Assembly (NCBI RefSeq): GCF_029223195.1
Contig: NZ_JARHUF010000001.1
Coordinates: 310,001-374,000 of the forward strand
Source of the DNA: Vibrio sp. CAU 1672
GTDB taxonomy: Bacteria; Pseudomonadota; Gammaproteobacteria; Enterobacterales; Vibrionaceae
DNA length: 64,000 bases
Reading direction: 5' to 3'
Positions 19,910 through 28,802 of the stretch are shown here, piece after piece. Both the position numbers and the translations under genes were made by a program. Under the pieces are notes generated by a model that was given only the letters and a program-made list of their open reading frames with translations, had not been told where the DNA came from and made no database searches. Within the stretch, counting starts at the first letter, position 1; the number at the start of each line of letters is the position of its first letter.

Positions 19910-21853
19910 GTGAACCGTTACGCTGTACTTTGCCTGGATAACAACCCCATCAGTGCGGAACAATTCCGGCATGAGCTATCTGTTTTTGCCAGTAAATTTG
20001 ACATTCACTCGGTTGAGTCGCTGGAAGAAGCACAGAGTGCATTAGATTATTTGCAGTCTAATCAACAAACGGTTGCACTTGTGATTGCCAGCCATCACTC
20101 AGAGATCAATGGTGTCGAGTTTTTAATTGGTTTGGATCGCTCACCTCATACTGAAAAAGCCCGTAAAATCCTGATTAGTTATTCGTCTGATATTGATGCC
20201 ATTTTAACTGCCGTCAATGAAGGCCGCCTGGACTACTGCCTGACCAAACCACTACCTGACAAAGTGTTGTTTAATACGGCTCAAAAAGAGTTAACACATT
20301 TTATTCTACACCATGACCGTGAAAACTTACTCAGCTACAGCCATGTACTAGACCAGCAAAAATTACTCCGCGCACATATTGATAGACAAATGCAAAGCTA
20401 TCAAGCCGGGTTTCTGGATGACTACCACGTCATGAGCGACTCCGAACTGGCAGAGCGGGTCATCGGCGCCTTGCAGGCCTTTTTTCAAGAAAAAGATGAG
20501 ACCAAAGCCTGCCGTACTTATTCCCCGGAACACCTTCTCACGGTCGAGGGAGAGCCGAACAGCTTCTTATGGTTCATTACCAATGGTGAGGTAGCTCTGT
20601 ATAAACGTGACGAAATGGGTATGCAGCGCGAAGTGGTTAGGCATAGCAAGGGGAACCTTGTTGGCGGTATGTCCTTTGTCACTGGTGAAAAGTCTTTTTC
20701 TACTGCAATGACATTAACCAAAACTGAAGTCATCAAGCTGGATCGCACCGTTTTCCGCCAAGTGATGCAGTCGGATTCCAACTTATTACCGCTGTTTACC
20801 AACCTGTTATTAAGGCATTTCAACCGGCGCCTGCAGCGCAGTATTAACACCAAGCTGCAACTACAGAAGACACTCGAGTCGCTCGAGTCGGCACACTTGC
20901 AACTCATTGAGCGAGAAAAAATGGCCATGTTGGGGCAATTGGTTGCGGGTGTGGCACATGAACTCAATAACCCTATCGCAGCCATATTGCGCGGCGTGGA
21001 AAACCTGACCACAACCTTACAGCAGCTCCTGACTCAAACCCCTGATAATAAAGTTCAATCCAAGGGAATTGAAATTCTTGGCAACGCCCAGCATAGCAGG
21101 CCCTCTTCCACTGCCGAGTTGCGCCAACGGGCAAATCAGCTTAAACCTCTGTTGAGCGAACGGAGTATTGCCAAAAAAGTCGTGTCATTAGGCTTAGACA
21201 GCGATCGTCAACTGCTAGAGACACTAAAACGCAACGATGCCCAGTCACTTTCTGATCTGGCATTACTGGAAGAGTATCATCGCGTCGGTACGTCACTGCG
21301 CTCGATCAACGTCTGTGCTGCGCGCATCGCCGATATGGTGAAAAGCCTGAAAGGCTATGCACGCGACGATGACGAGATGATGCACTATGCCAATATCCAC
21401 GAAGGCATAGAGGACACCTTGGTTATTTTTGAAAATAAACTCAAACGCCATACCGTGGTCACCGACTATGCTGACATTCCCAAGATAGAATGCCAACCTA
21501 TTGCATTGCAGCAGGTGTGGACAAATTTAATTTCTAACGCCATCGACGCATTTCCAGACAAAGGCAAGTTGACGATTCAATCAAGTATTCAGCAGCGGGA
21601 TGGACAACGCTATGCCGTCATTGCCTTTGAGGACAACGGCCATGGTATACCAGAGAGTCAGCAACAAGCTATTTTTGAGCTCAATTTTACAACCAAGAAA
21701 GAAGGTAATTTCGGTTTAGGTATTGGCCTGTCAATCTGCCAACAGATCGTCACCAGCCATCATGGATGGATTGAGGTTGAGTCCGAGCCAGATGCGTACA
21801 CAAGAATGACCGTCTGGTTGCCTATCAAAACAGAAGGAGAAGAACATGTCTAA
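19910..21853 (+). CDS. Cytosolic hybrid sensor histidine kinase with pseudo-receiver and cNMP-like domain
   Basis: Predicted signalling kinase. Seen, in order: residues 1-125 a receiver-like domain whose phosphorylation Asp is replaced (ALVIASHHSEINGVEF where the partner has ALILCDHIMPEQTG); residues ~180-300 a cyclic-nucleotide-binding fold (FLWFITNGEVALYKRDE; GEKSFSTAMT), in which the usual phosphate-binding Arg is not visible; coiled coil ~305-340; H-box GVAHELNNPIAAI with His350; an unusual ~100-residue insert; N-box NLISNAIDAF, G-box GFGLGIGLSIC-type (FGLGIGLSICQQ). No membrane segment. GTG start. Overlaps the next gene by 8 bp. The input signal is unknown; the receiver is a paralogue of the downstream regulator. 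Confidence 0.85.
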   Translation: MNRYAVLCLDNNPISAEQFRHELSVFASKFDIHSVESLEEAQSALDYLQSNQQTVALVIASHHSEINGVEFLIGLDRSPHTEKARKILISYSSDIDAILTAVNEGRLDYCLTKPLPDKVLFNTAQKELTHFILHHDRENLLSYSHVLDQQKLLRAHIDRQMQSYQAGFLDDYHVMSDSELAERVIGALQAFFQEKDETKACRTYSPEHLLTVEGEPNSFLWFITNGEVALYKRDEMGMQREVVRHSKGNLVGGMSFVTGEKSFSTAMTLTKTEVIKLDRTVFRQVMQSDSNLLPLFTNLLLRHFNRRLQRSINTKLQLQKTLESLESAHLQLIEREKMAMLGQLVAGVAHELNNPIAAILRGVENLTTTLQQLLTQTPDNKVQSKGIEILGNAQHSRPSSTAELRQRANQLKPLLSERSIAKKVVSLGLDSDRQLLETLKRNDAQSLSDLALLEEYHRVGTSLRSINVCAARIADMVKSLKGYARDDDEMMHYANIHEGIEDTLVIFENKLKRHTVVTDYADIPKIECQPIALQQVWTNLISNAIDAFPDKGKLTIQSSIQQRDGQRYAVIAFEDNGHGIPESQQQAIFELNFTTKKEGNFGLGIGLSICQQIVTSHHGWIEVESEPDAYTRMTVWLPIKTEGEEHV

Positions 21854-22343
21854 GTATTTGATCTTGTGTGTGGATGATGAGCGAGAAGTCTTGGACAGCG
21901 TACTTCAAGATCTCGCCCAGTTTGAAGAGCACTTTATTGTAGAAGGTGCCGAGTCTGTCACGGAAGCAAGAGAGGTCATTGAAGACTTTATTGCTGAAGG
22001 GGTAAAACTGGCACTCATTTTATGCGATCACATCATGCCAGAACAAACCGGTATCAGTTTCTTAATCGAACTGAATCAAAACAGTGATACCCAATCAGCA
22101 CGGAAAATTCTACTCACCGGGCAAGCGGGCTTAGAAGATACCGTTGAAGCCGTCAACCATGCTAGCCTGGATTACTATATTGCCAAGCCTTGGCGTGGTG
22201 ATACGCTTCGCGAGGTACTCAGAAAACAATTGACAGAATTTGTGATTCATAACGATGACAACCTGTTGTCCTGGGTCTCAGTACTTGACTCTGAAGCAAT
22301 TCTAAACGCAATGGCAGAACGACGGGCAAGTTTTGGTGAATGA
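21846..22343 (+). CDS. Single-domain response regulator, partner of the upstream kinase
   Basis: Receiver-only regulator without DNA-binding domain. Seen: 165 aa; acidic pair DDE near residue 11, phosphoacceptor Asp61 in LCDHIMPEQTG, Thr in LLTGQAG, Lys in YIAKPW. The ~35-residue tail LTEFVIHNDDNLLSWVSVLD matches the kinase receiver tail (LTHFILHHDRENLLSYSHVLD), so both derive from a duplication. Start ATG 21846 overlaps the kinase stop, with AGGAGAAG just upstream. Likely phosphorylated by the kinase and acting by protein contact; the target is unknown. Confidence 0.88.
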   Translation: MSKYLILCVDDEREVLDSVLQDLAQFEEHFIVEGAESVTEAREVIEDFIAEGVKLALILCDHIMPEQTGISFLIELNQNSDTQSARKILLTGQAGLEDTVEAVNHASLDYYIAKPWRGDTLREVLRKQLTEFVIHNDDNLLSWVSVLDSEAILNAMAERRASFGE

Positions 22344-22540
22344 CCATCGCCGATGATGCCAATACTGCTGTTCCATTCGCACTATAACGGCATATTATTT
22401 GCTCAATAATTGCAAATTCAACAAAATACCGACACATTTTATTGGTCGCTAGCCGCGGTTTTTATTATGATGTCGAACAAACAGGATTAAGGTTCAAATG
22501 TTTATTTGGATCGATAGAAACATAAACAAAAGGTTTATCG

Positions 22541-23095
22541 TTGATTATGCGTAAAACACTATTAGCCGCTGCGCTATTGTTGGCATCCAGCCAGGCGTTC
22601 GCTGAAACCGATCGCAACAGCCCTGCCGTCATGAGCAACTTTAGCTACGACTACGCTGAGGCACGTATTGGTGCCAGCCCGGTAACGTTTGGTGCCGGCT
22701 TCAGCAAAACAATCCACCCCAACGCTCACGTCATTGCCCGCATTGACTCGGAGTTTGAAGGTGACTTCGACTCTGCTGCCGGCTTTGGTTTCCATTCGCC
22801 CCTAAACAACTGGGCAGATTTGACCGGGGCAATGCTAATGCGTGTGGTAAAACCAGAAACATCAAGCAGTGCAGATGTGGGGATGGAATTAAACTTAGGT
22901 GTCCGTCAGTGGCTAGGGCCGCAACTCGAAGTTGGAGGCAAAGTTGGTTATGTCTCGATCGATGACGATGACGACGTGACCGGTGCCGCTTACGCCCGCT
23001 TTCATTCCACGGAGCTTTTCTCTTTGGGGATAGAAGCGCGCCTGAATGATTTCTACGGTGATCAACTGATGTTCACCACGCGTTTTAAGTTTTAA
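22541..23095 (+). CDS. Small outer-membrane beta-barrel protein
   Basis: Unknown function. Seen: 184 aa with signal peptide (RKTLLAAALLLASSQAFA, cleavage after AFA), alternating beta strands, and a C-terminal phenylalanine (TTRFKF), the usual outer-membrane insertion signal. Start: TTG 22541 has AAAAGG 7 nt upstream, whereas ATG 22547 is 13 nt away, so a TTG start is plausible. Lies between the regulator and the convergent tfoX gene. An acidic DDDDD stretch near residue 140 may be an extracellular loop. Confidence 0.75.
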   Translation: MIMRKTLLAAALLLASSQAFAETDRNSPAVMSNFSYDYAEARIGASPVTFGAGFSKTIHPNAHVIARIDSEFEGDFDSAAGFGFHSPLNNWADLTGAMLMRVVKPETSSSADVGMELNLGVRQWLGPQLEVGGKVGYVSIDDDDDVTGAAYARFHSTELFSLGIEARLNDFYGDQLMFTTRFKF

Positions 23096-23125
23096 ACACT
23101 AAGCAAGTACCAGTGTAATAATGCC

Positions 23126-23154
23126 AAAAGCCGAGGTAGTTACCTCGGCTTTTT
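23126..23154 (+). terminator. Rho-independent terminator after the OMP gene
   Basis: Stem AAAAGCCGAGG / CCTCGGCTTTT with a 6-nt loop and a T-run; about 30 nt after the stop codon. Confidence 0.9.
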
Positions 23155-23277
23155 ATGCTGTTTAGACTCATCCCGGAGCGGCTAAAAACGCAAACTTCCT
23201 TTTGCCATTTCTAACACTTAATTTTTACGACCCGCTAACTCCATACAACGTTAAGTCAACTATCTGCTTGTGGCACT

Positions 23278-23865
23278 TTAGTGACACAATGCCAGCAACT
23301 GTTTCTTGCGTGGTTCCTGAATGAGTTTCCAGTGGACACCATCAATAGCGCCAGCGAACTTCCAGAGGAGCTTTAAGTCCACATCACTGCCGTAAGCAAC
23401 GCGAACTTTATTAAACACTTCTACCGCACCAAGCTCAAGAAATGTATCTACGTCCTCAACACCGGCCTTTTTCACCATGCGCTCAAGCGTAAGCTGCATA
23501 TTAGGCAAATCACGCAGACGTTTGCTGGCTGAAGATTTCTGTAACCGGCGAGCATTCACTGAACACTGAATCGAACGTTGCAAAAGCTCGTCCAGACCGT
23601 CATAGCGGCTTTCAAACAAGTTGGTTATATCGTAATAGTTCACCGTAGCCGTTGTCTGTTTCTTAACGTGTTTGTACTTTTCACAGTCCAAGGCAGCAAA
23701 GGTATCATCCAACCCGTCACCACCGCGGATATAGCAACAACCATTGCTTACCAAAGCAAACATAGCGTCGTTAGTGAACAAACCGATGCCACCAAACATC
23801 GAGCGTTTCTGATAGTTACTAAAATTGTTTACGTATTTAAAAAAAGCTTGGTCTGTCATGTCCAT
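23278..23865 (-). CDS. tfoX: Competence regulator TfoX (Sxy family)
   Basis: Co-regulator that works with CRP to switch on natural competence; in V. cholerae it is induced by chitin through the small RNA TfoR. Seen: 195 aa; N-terminal TfoX_N domain (FGGIGLFTNDAMFALVSNG), C-terminal TfoX_C domain (LRDLPNMQLTLERMVKKAGV), both full. The gene position between the OMP and HDOD genes matches V. cholerae tfoX rather than its paralogue tfoY. Start ATG 23865 has AGAGG 3 nt upstream; ATG 23859 is better spaced (9 nt). A CRP-like site lies about 155 bp upstream. The sRNA gene itself is not in this window. Confidence 0.9.
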   Translation of the reverse strand: MDMTDQAFFKYVNNFSNYQKRSMFGGIGLFTNDAMFALVSNGCCYIRGGDGLDDTFAALDCEKYKHVKKQTTATVNYYDITNLFESRYDGLDELLQRSIQCSVNARRLQKSSASKRLRDLPNMQLTLERMVKKAGVEDVDTFLELGAVEVFNKVRVAYGSDVDLKLLWKFAGAIDGVHWKLIQEPRKKQLLALCH

Positions 23866-24018
23866 TGACCTCTTTAATCTGAATAAATTACCCCGATTAG
23901 CGATGTCACCAGATAGAACAGCAGCTTATAGCGAATTAGAAATAGTTTGATTGTTGGTGATATTGTCTGGGTTATCTCCACCAACTGCCCTCATCATACT
24001 TAACGGCGAAAAATAAGT

Positions 24019-24034
24019 TAAGATCTATGTCACA
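24019..24034 (-). promoter_or_regulatory. Candidate CRP site upstream of tfoX
   Basis: Minus strand TGTGA-CATAGA-TCTTA: first half-site perfect, second 3 of 5 against TCACA. It lies between the divergent tfoX and HDOD genes, 154 bp before the tfoX start, a reasonable place given that competence in vibrios depends on cAMP-CRP. Inference from motif. Confidence 0.4.
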
Positions 24035-24127
24035 GATAACAAACGATTAACTCGCTATACGTGATTGGTTTCACATACCAGCACGATTGACGACCTTAGC
24101 AGAAACACTTTGTTACAAACAGAGATT

Positions 24128-25156
24128 ATGCGCGATGCTTTATTGACCAACCACCAAATCCAAAATACGCATTTCGTTGCTAACGAAGCGCTTGTGAGGT
24201 TACACTGGGTGAAATATCTAAAAACACAACGTCGCATGGAACACCTATCATTTTTTTGGCTGCCCAATAATAAAGACAAACTAATTAAGGCGCTCGAGAC
24301 TGAGTTCGCCCAGTTGGTCGAACAGTCTATTGCTACTGGTAAAATTTCTTTACCACCGATATCCGATGTTGTTGTGAAAATACAGAAGATGTGTGTCGAA
24401 GAACACACCACTGTCACCGATGTCGCCCATTGTCTGCTGGAAGACCCAGGGTTGGCAGCCTTGGTGATCCGTATCGCTAACTCGGTAACTTTTAACCGGC
24501 GTAATATTACCTGTAATGACTTGGCAACCGCCGTTTCCAGATTAGGTATATTTCGGGTGAGAGATATTGTTACCGCCCAAGCCATTGAACAACTCAAACA
24601 TTCGATAAACTTATCCAGCGCATCGAATGCTATCCTGATCAAAAGCGCAGCCGTATCACGTGAGTTAGGCGCGACGATGGTGCTGATAGTTCAGGAATTT
24701 CGTAAACGTGAACCCGATAACTACGACTATCTTGAGCAAGAGAAAGCACTGCTGGTTGGTTTGTTGGCCGATATCGGTTTGTTCTGTCTTGTCAATGAAT
24801 ACCACCTCTACCTGGACAGGGGCAATTATTTGGATGATGATATTGCCCTGCAGATTTTCCAAACCCGCTGTTCAGCCACCAGCAACTTGGTACTGGAAAG
24901 GTGGGGATTTGATAACGACTTCCGCGAAGTCTCTTCCAATGAAATAATTGAGATGGTGCGTCCAGAAGTGAGTTATCTCGATATCGCCCGTATTGCCAAT
25001 CATTTATTGATGTTCCGCAGTCAGGACGAACGAATCGAAGAACATGAAGTGGAATTTAATCTGACTGGTGCGGAAGTACTTTATGACTTGAGCAATCTAA
25101 GCGACGACGATTTTCAGGACGAAATCAATAATGTACTTCAAGCCAGTGGTTGGTAG
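24128..25156 (+). CDS. HDOD domain protein
   Basis: HDOD proteins are catalytically silent relatives of HD phosphohydrolases that act in signalling; no enzyme activity is expected. Seen: from ATG 24128, 342 aa; HDOD core about residues 70-300 with LPPISDVVVKIQKM, LEDPGLAALVIRIANS and LLADIGLFCLVNEY; a coiled N-terminus. The frame is open back to a TTG at 24065; ATG 24236 (MEHLSFFWLP) is another possible start. None has a strong ribosome binding site. Divergent from tfoX and so near the CRP-like site. Confidence 0.82.
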   Translation: MRDALLTNHQIQNTHFVANEALVRLHWVKYLKTQRRMEHLSFFWLPNNKDKLIKALETEFAQLVEQSIATGKISLPPISDVVVKIQKMCVEEHTTVTDVAHCLLEDPGLAALVIRIANSVTFNRRNITCNDLATAVSRLGIFRVRDIVTAQAIEQLKHSINLSSASNAILIKSAAVSRELGATMVLIVQEFRKREPDNYDYLEQEKALLVGLLADIGLFCLVNEYHLYLDRGNYLDDDIALQIFQTRCSATSNLVLERWGFDNDFREVSSNEIIEMVRPEVSYLDIARIANHLLMFRSQDERIEEHEVEFNLTGAEVLYDLSNLSDDDFQDEINNVLQASGW

Positions 25157-25223
25157 CTTTTAGCACTACAGCGGTTACCATCATCATTCGTCTGCCACAC
25201 ATAGAAAGGAATCATAGAGACTT

Positions 25224-26129
25224 ATGCTATCAGGGATGTTATTTATCTTCGCGCCGCTGGTCGTGGGTTATTTAATACCAGTATCGAATAGCGCCATTCT
25301 GGAAAAAATTAACAAATCAACCTCATACCTAATTTACGTCATTCTTTCCCTGATGGGGTTAAGTTTAGCGGCGCTGGATAATTTGAGCAGTAATCTGCAA
25401 AACATCCTGCTTTATGCCGGCACCTTTTTTGGTGTTCTCAGCGTGTGTAACTTACTCGCGTTACCACTTATCGATAAACTGCTGCCACTGCAAACGGATC
25501 TGAATCACAGCAAACTCCCCTTGTCAGCAATGGCGCTTGAGTCTGTCAAGCTGGTGCTGGTGGTAGGAGGCGGTTTACTCGCCGGCCTGGTGCTTTCCGT
25601 CGATCTTTCATGGGTGGACACTGCCAGTGAGTGGATTTTGTTTTTACTCCTGTTCTTTATCGGGATTCAGTTAAGAAACAGCGGACTTACCCTGCGGCAA
25701 ATCTTACTAAATAAGCAGGGCATGGCGATTGCCGCGATTCTCATAGCCAGTTGTATGGCCGGTGGCGTCATTGTGTCTATACTTCTCGACCTGCCGCTTT
25801 ACCAAGCCTTGGCTATGTCTTCTGGTTTTGGTTGGTACTCACTCTCGGGCATTCTGATGGGTGATGCATTTGGCCCGGTATTCGGCGGGGCATCTTTTCT
25901 GATCGAATTGATGCGTGAGCTGGTTGCTCTGGTCGCGATTCCGTTACTGATCCGCAGCCATCCGTGTAGTGCTATCGGGTATGCAGGTGCCACCGCCATG
26001 GATTTCACACTTCCGGTCATTCAGTCCACCGGGGGGGTCCGATGTGTCCCGATTGCGATTGTCAGTGGTTTTATTTTAAGTCTGTTAGTACCGGTAATGA
26101 TGCTTTTCTTTGTATCACTTGCTAACTAG
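25224..26129 (+). CDS. lysO: Lysine exporter LysO (YbjE) family
   Basis: Inner-membrane exporter; E. coli LysO exports L-lysine and confers resistance to its analogue thialysine. Seen: 301 aa, the same length as E. coli LysO, with about 8 hydrophobic segments, and the conserved block GFGWYSLSGILMGDAFGPVFGG near residue 205 and ATAMDFTLPVIQSTGG near residue 255. AAAGGAATC stands about 12 nt before the ATG. Single gene. Confidence 0.88.
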   Translation: MLSGMLFIFAPLVVGYLIPVSNSAILEKINKSTSYLIYVILSLMGLSLAALDNLSSNLQNILLYAGTFFGVLSVCNLLALPLIDKLLPLQTDLNHSKLPLSAMALESVKLVLVVGGGLLAGLVLSVDLSWVDTASEWILFLLLFFIGIQLRNSGLTLRQILLNKQGMAIAAILIASCMAGGVIVSILLDLPLYQALAMSSGFGWYSLSGILMGDAFGPVFGGASFLIELMRELVALVAIPLLIRSHPCSAIGYAGATAMDFTLPVIQSTGGVRCVPIAIVSGFILSLLVPVMMLFFVSLAN

Positions 26130-26209
26130 ATCTCAGGTTTTTCCCTCAACTTCGATTACAATGCGGCAAAATATTATAAAACGCTAATACAGTCTAAAAA
26201 GGAATAACC

Positions 26210-26722
26210 ATGAAACGCTTTGTCGTTGCAGCCCTGCTCACTAGCTGCTCAAGCTTTACCTTTGCTGCAGATCAACAATGTTTAGCCCAAAAATACGATG
26301 CTTATGTTGATGCCTCACTGACATGGTATCAGGACTTGGTTGACCTGACGGCCAGTCAGTACCCACATCTGGCAGAAGTAAGCCAGTGGTTTTTAGAAGG
26401 ACGCCGGCATCACTTTGAACTTAACCGCGAGGCCGTCCACTACTTTTTGGCTAATGACCCTGCACGTGTCGCCACTGGACAGCCGGTAGAGGCATGGTTA
26501 AAACTCGAGCAACACGACGTAAAACAACTGGCGACACGCACAGATCCGCTCGGCGTTGCCGCGCAAAAAACCTTTAGTGATCGCCAGTCGGCCAATCACC
26601 CGCAAAATTACGAGTTACGCTCAGCGTTTGCCGACCTGCTTAGCCACCCCAAGAAAATCGATGCTGCTCTGAACCGATACAACCAATCCATCAGCAAGAT
26701 TGAACAGATGAAATGTGAATAA
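26210..26722 (+). CDS. Periplasmic protein of unknown function
   Basis: Not recognised. Seen: 170 aa with a signal peptide (KRFVVAALLTSCSSFTFA, cleavage before ADQQC), two cysteines in the mature part (QQCLAQ near the start, MKCE at the end) that could form a disulfide bridging the termini, a mostly helical, polar body without repeats, and a strong AAAGGAATAACC ribosome binding site. Followed by its own terminator. Stands alone between lysO and panP. Confidence 0.7.
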   Translation: MKRFVVAALLTSCSSFTFAADQQCLAQKYDAYVDASLTWYQDLVDLTASQYPHLAEVSQWFLEGRRHHFELNREAVHYFLANDPARVATGQPVEAWLKLEQHDVKQLATRTDPLGVAAQKTFSDRQSANHPQNYELRSAFADLLSHPKKIDAALNRYNQSISKIEQMKCE

Positions 26723-26766
26723 CTGCCACTAGTCATTTCATATCAGCAACCTGGAATTCGATAATT

Positions 26767-26795
26767 AAAACGGGACATTGCTCCCGTTTTGGTTT
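26767..26795 (+). terminator. Rho-independent terminator after the unknown periplasmic protein
   Basis: Stem AAAACGGGA / TCCCGTTTT with a 6-nt loop, then GGTTT. Confidence 0.85.
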
Positions 26796-26843
26796 AGATT
26801 GTTCTGCTCGCATTACTAAAATAACTACAAACGACTCTTTGCT

Positions 26844-28490
26844 ATGGTTAAGGAACACAAAACAGCAGACGTTAGCTTCGAGAGCTTGCTAAAAATCTTT
26901 ACGATTCCAGAAGGCCCCGACTCAACGCTAACCAAAATCGAAGACAGCCTCTCGCAAAATTTGAACCAGTTTCTTCGTGAGCACATCGTGGCAGAAGAAA
27001 AGCCTTTACGCGAAATCGAGAAAGACTTTTCTTCTGCTCAGATACCGGAGCAGCCAGAGTTTGTCTCCGAACACACCGAACACTTGCTAGATACCCTGGT
27101 ATCTCACTCCGTGCATACCTCTGCACCAAGCTTTATCGGCCACATGACATCGGCACTGCCCTATTTTCTGATGCCACTGTCTAAAATCATGATCGCGCTG
27201 AACCAAAACTTGGTAAAAATCGAAACATCGAAAGCATTTACACCATTAGAGCGTCAAGTGTTGGGCATGCTTCATCGCCTAATCTACACTCGAGATGACG
27301 ATTTTTACGCCAAATGGATGCACAGTGCCAAACATTCTCTAGGAGCATTTTGCTCCGGCGGTACAATTGCCAACATTACCGCACTATGGGTAGCACGCAA
27401 TAAAGCGCTCAGAGCAGACGGGCCATTTAAAGGGGTGGAAAAAGAAGGCCTGTTCAAAGCCATGAAACATTATGGTTATGAAGGCTTGGCCATTCTGGTT
27501 TCCGAACGCGGCCATTACTCATTGAAAAAAGCGGCCGATGTGCTTGGTCTCGGACAAGAAGGCTTAGTTGCAGTCAAAACTGATGCCAATAACCGCATTA
27601 TTGTCGATGACCTTAAGGCTAAACTTATCCAGTTGGAAAAGCAGCGTATTAAACCCATCGCCATTATCGGCGTGGCCGGTACCACAGAAACCGGTAACAT
27701 CGATCCATTGAATGAAATAGCTAAAATCAGTCGAGAGCACCAGTGCCATTTCCATGTGGATGCGGCCTGGGGCGGTGCGACATTAATGTCCGGTAAATAC
27801 CGGAAATTGTTGTCCGGGGTTGAGTTAGCCGACTCAGTTACTATTGATGCACATAAACAGCTATACATCCCGATGGGTGCCGGCATGGTGCTATTCAAAG
27901 ACCCCGACGCAATGAAATCGATTGAGCACCATGCGCAATATATCCTGCGTAAAGGCTCGAAAGATTTAGGTAGTCACACTCTTGAAGGCTCTCGCTCCGG
28001 AATGGCGATGTTGGTGTATGCAGCCATGCATATCATCAGCCGGCCGGGATATGAACTGCTCATTGATCAAAGCATCGAAAAAGCGCGCTATTTCGCTGAG
28101 TTAATTGATGCAGAAGAAGACTTCGAACTGGTTTCTCAACCAGAACTGTGTTTGCTTACATATCGCTACCTGCCCACCGATGTGCGCATGGCGCTCGAAA
28201 AGGCCCAAGGCACGCAACGTGACAAACTAAATGAACTGGTCAATCAGCTCACTCAGTTCATTCAGAAACGCCAACGCGAAACTGGCAAATCGTTCGTATC
28301 CCGTACCCGCTTGAACCCAGAGCAATGGCAACGCATGAATACGATCGTCTTCCGGGTGGTATTAGCCAACCCGTTAACCAGTCGGGATATTCTCCATTCA
28401 GTTTTGGTGGAACAACGTGAGATCTCGCACCAGGCACCAAACTTGTTAAGCAAAATCCAGCAACTGGTGGATGAAATCCTTCAACAGTGA
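26844..28490 (+). CDS. panP: PLP-dependent aspartate 1-decarboxylase PanP
   Basis: Glutamate-decarboxylase-like fold that in vibrios makes beta-alanine from aspartate for pantothenate/CoA, in place of pyruvoyl PanD. Seen: 548 aa (family ~520-550); FHVDAAWGGA with the Asp binding the pyridine ring; Schiff-base Lys338 in TIDAHKQLY; SGGTIANITALWVARN. Whether panD is absent elsewhere in the genome cannot be seen. Start ATG 26844 has no clear ribosome binding site. Often misannotated as glutamate decarboxylase; the assignment here rests on family recognition and V. cholerae gene order. Confidence 0.85.
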   Translation: MVKEHKTADVSFESLLKIFTIPEGPDSTLTKIEDSLSQNLNQFLREHIVAEEKPLREIEKDFSSAQIPEQPEFVSEHTEHLLDTLVSHSVHTSAPSFIGHMTSALPYFLMPLSKIMIALNQNLVKIETSKAFTPLERQVLGMLHRLIYTRDDDFYAKWMHSAKHSLGAFCSGGTIANITALWVARNKALRADGPFKGVEKEGLFKAMKHYGYEGLAILVSERGHYSLKKAADVLGLGQEGLVAVKTDANNRIIVDDLKAKLIQLEKQRIKPIAIIGVAGTTETGNIDPLNEIAKISREHQCHFHVDAAWGGATLMSGKYRKLLSGVELADSVTIDAHKQLYIPMGAGMVLFKDPDAMKSIEHHAQYILRKGSKDLGSHTLEGSRSGMAMLVYAAMHIISRPGYELLIDQSIEKARYFAELIDAEEDFELVSQPELCLLTYRYLPTDVRMALEKAQGTQRDKLNELVNQLTQFIQKRQRETGKSFVSRTRLNPEQWQRMNTIVFRVVLANPLTSRDILHSVLVEQREISHQAPNLLSKIQQLVDEILQQ

Positions 28491-28501
28491 ATTCCGTGTC
28501 A

Positions 28502-28542
28502 AGTTACGCCAATTTGAAAATTTCTTTCTTTTTGGTGTAACT
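28502..28542 (+). promoter_or_regulatory. Imperfect hairpin after panP
   Basis: Arms AGTTACGCCAA and TTGGTGTAACT pair over 11 bp (one G-U) around a 19-nt loop, 11 nt after the panP stop. There is no T-run, so it is not a canonical terminator; possible mRNA 3' stabiliser. Confidence 0.35.
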
Positions 28543-28597
28543 CAGACATCAATATTGTGCTACTAACGCCAATAATCATCGACACAGCCTCCAGTTC

Positions 28598-28610
28598 TGT
28601 AGTTTTTACA
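28598..28610. promoter_or_regulatory. TGTA-N5-TACA palindrome upstream of hexR
   Basis: TGTAGTTTTTACA resembles the HexR operator (TGTARTNNNAYTACA type) but with a centre two bases shorter. Located 193 bp upstream of the hexR start; autoregulation would be plausible but the spacing is off. Rest of the 312-bp gap (28491-28802) holds no gene I can support. Confidence 0.3.
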
Positions 28611-28802
28611 ACACTTTGTTTGAGGCTTGTCAAATTCTCACGAAATATTGCTCGTATTTGTTTCAGCCAGATTGTCGATCGGGTTTATACTGTTTTTATG
28701 GCGCTGGTCGTTTTCGTTGACGTCCCCAAGAAACCAGGAAACCTATCCGTTTCCCTCTGTTAACAAAACCAGCGAGATGTTCTCTATGCCCTCGTGAACA
28801 CT

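Noticed and set aside
24055..24642. A 195-codon minus-strand frame inside the HDOD gene
   Set aside because: Shadow of the HDOD gene, no family resemblance.
28557..28763. 68-codon plus frame before hexR
   Set aside because: No start site and no family; likely promoter DNA.
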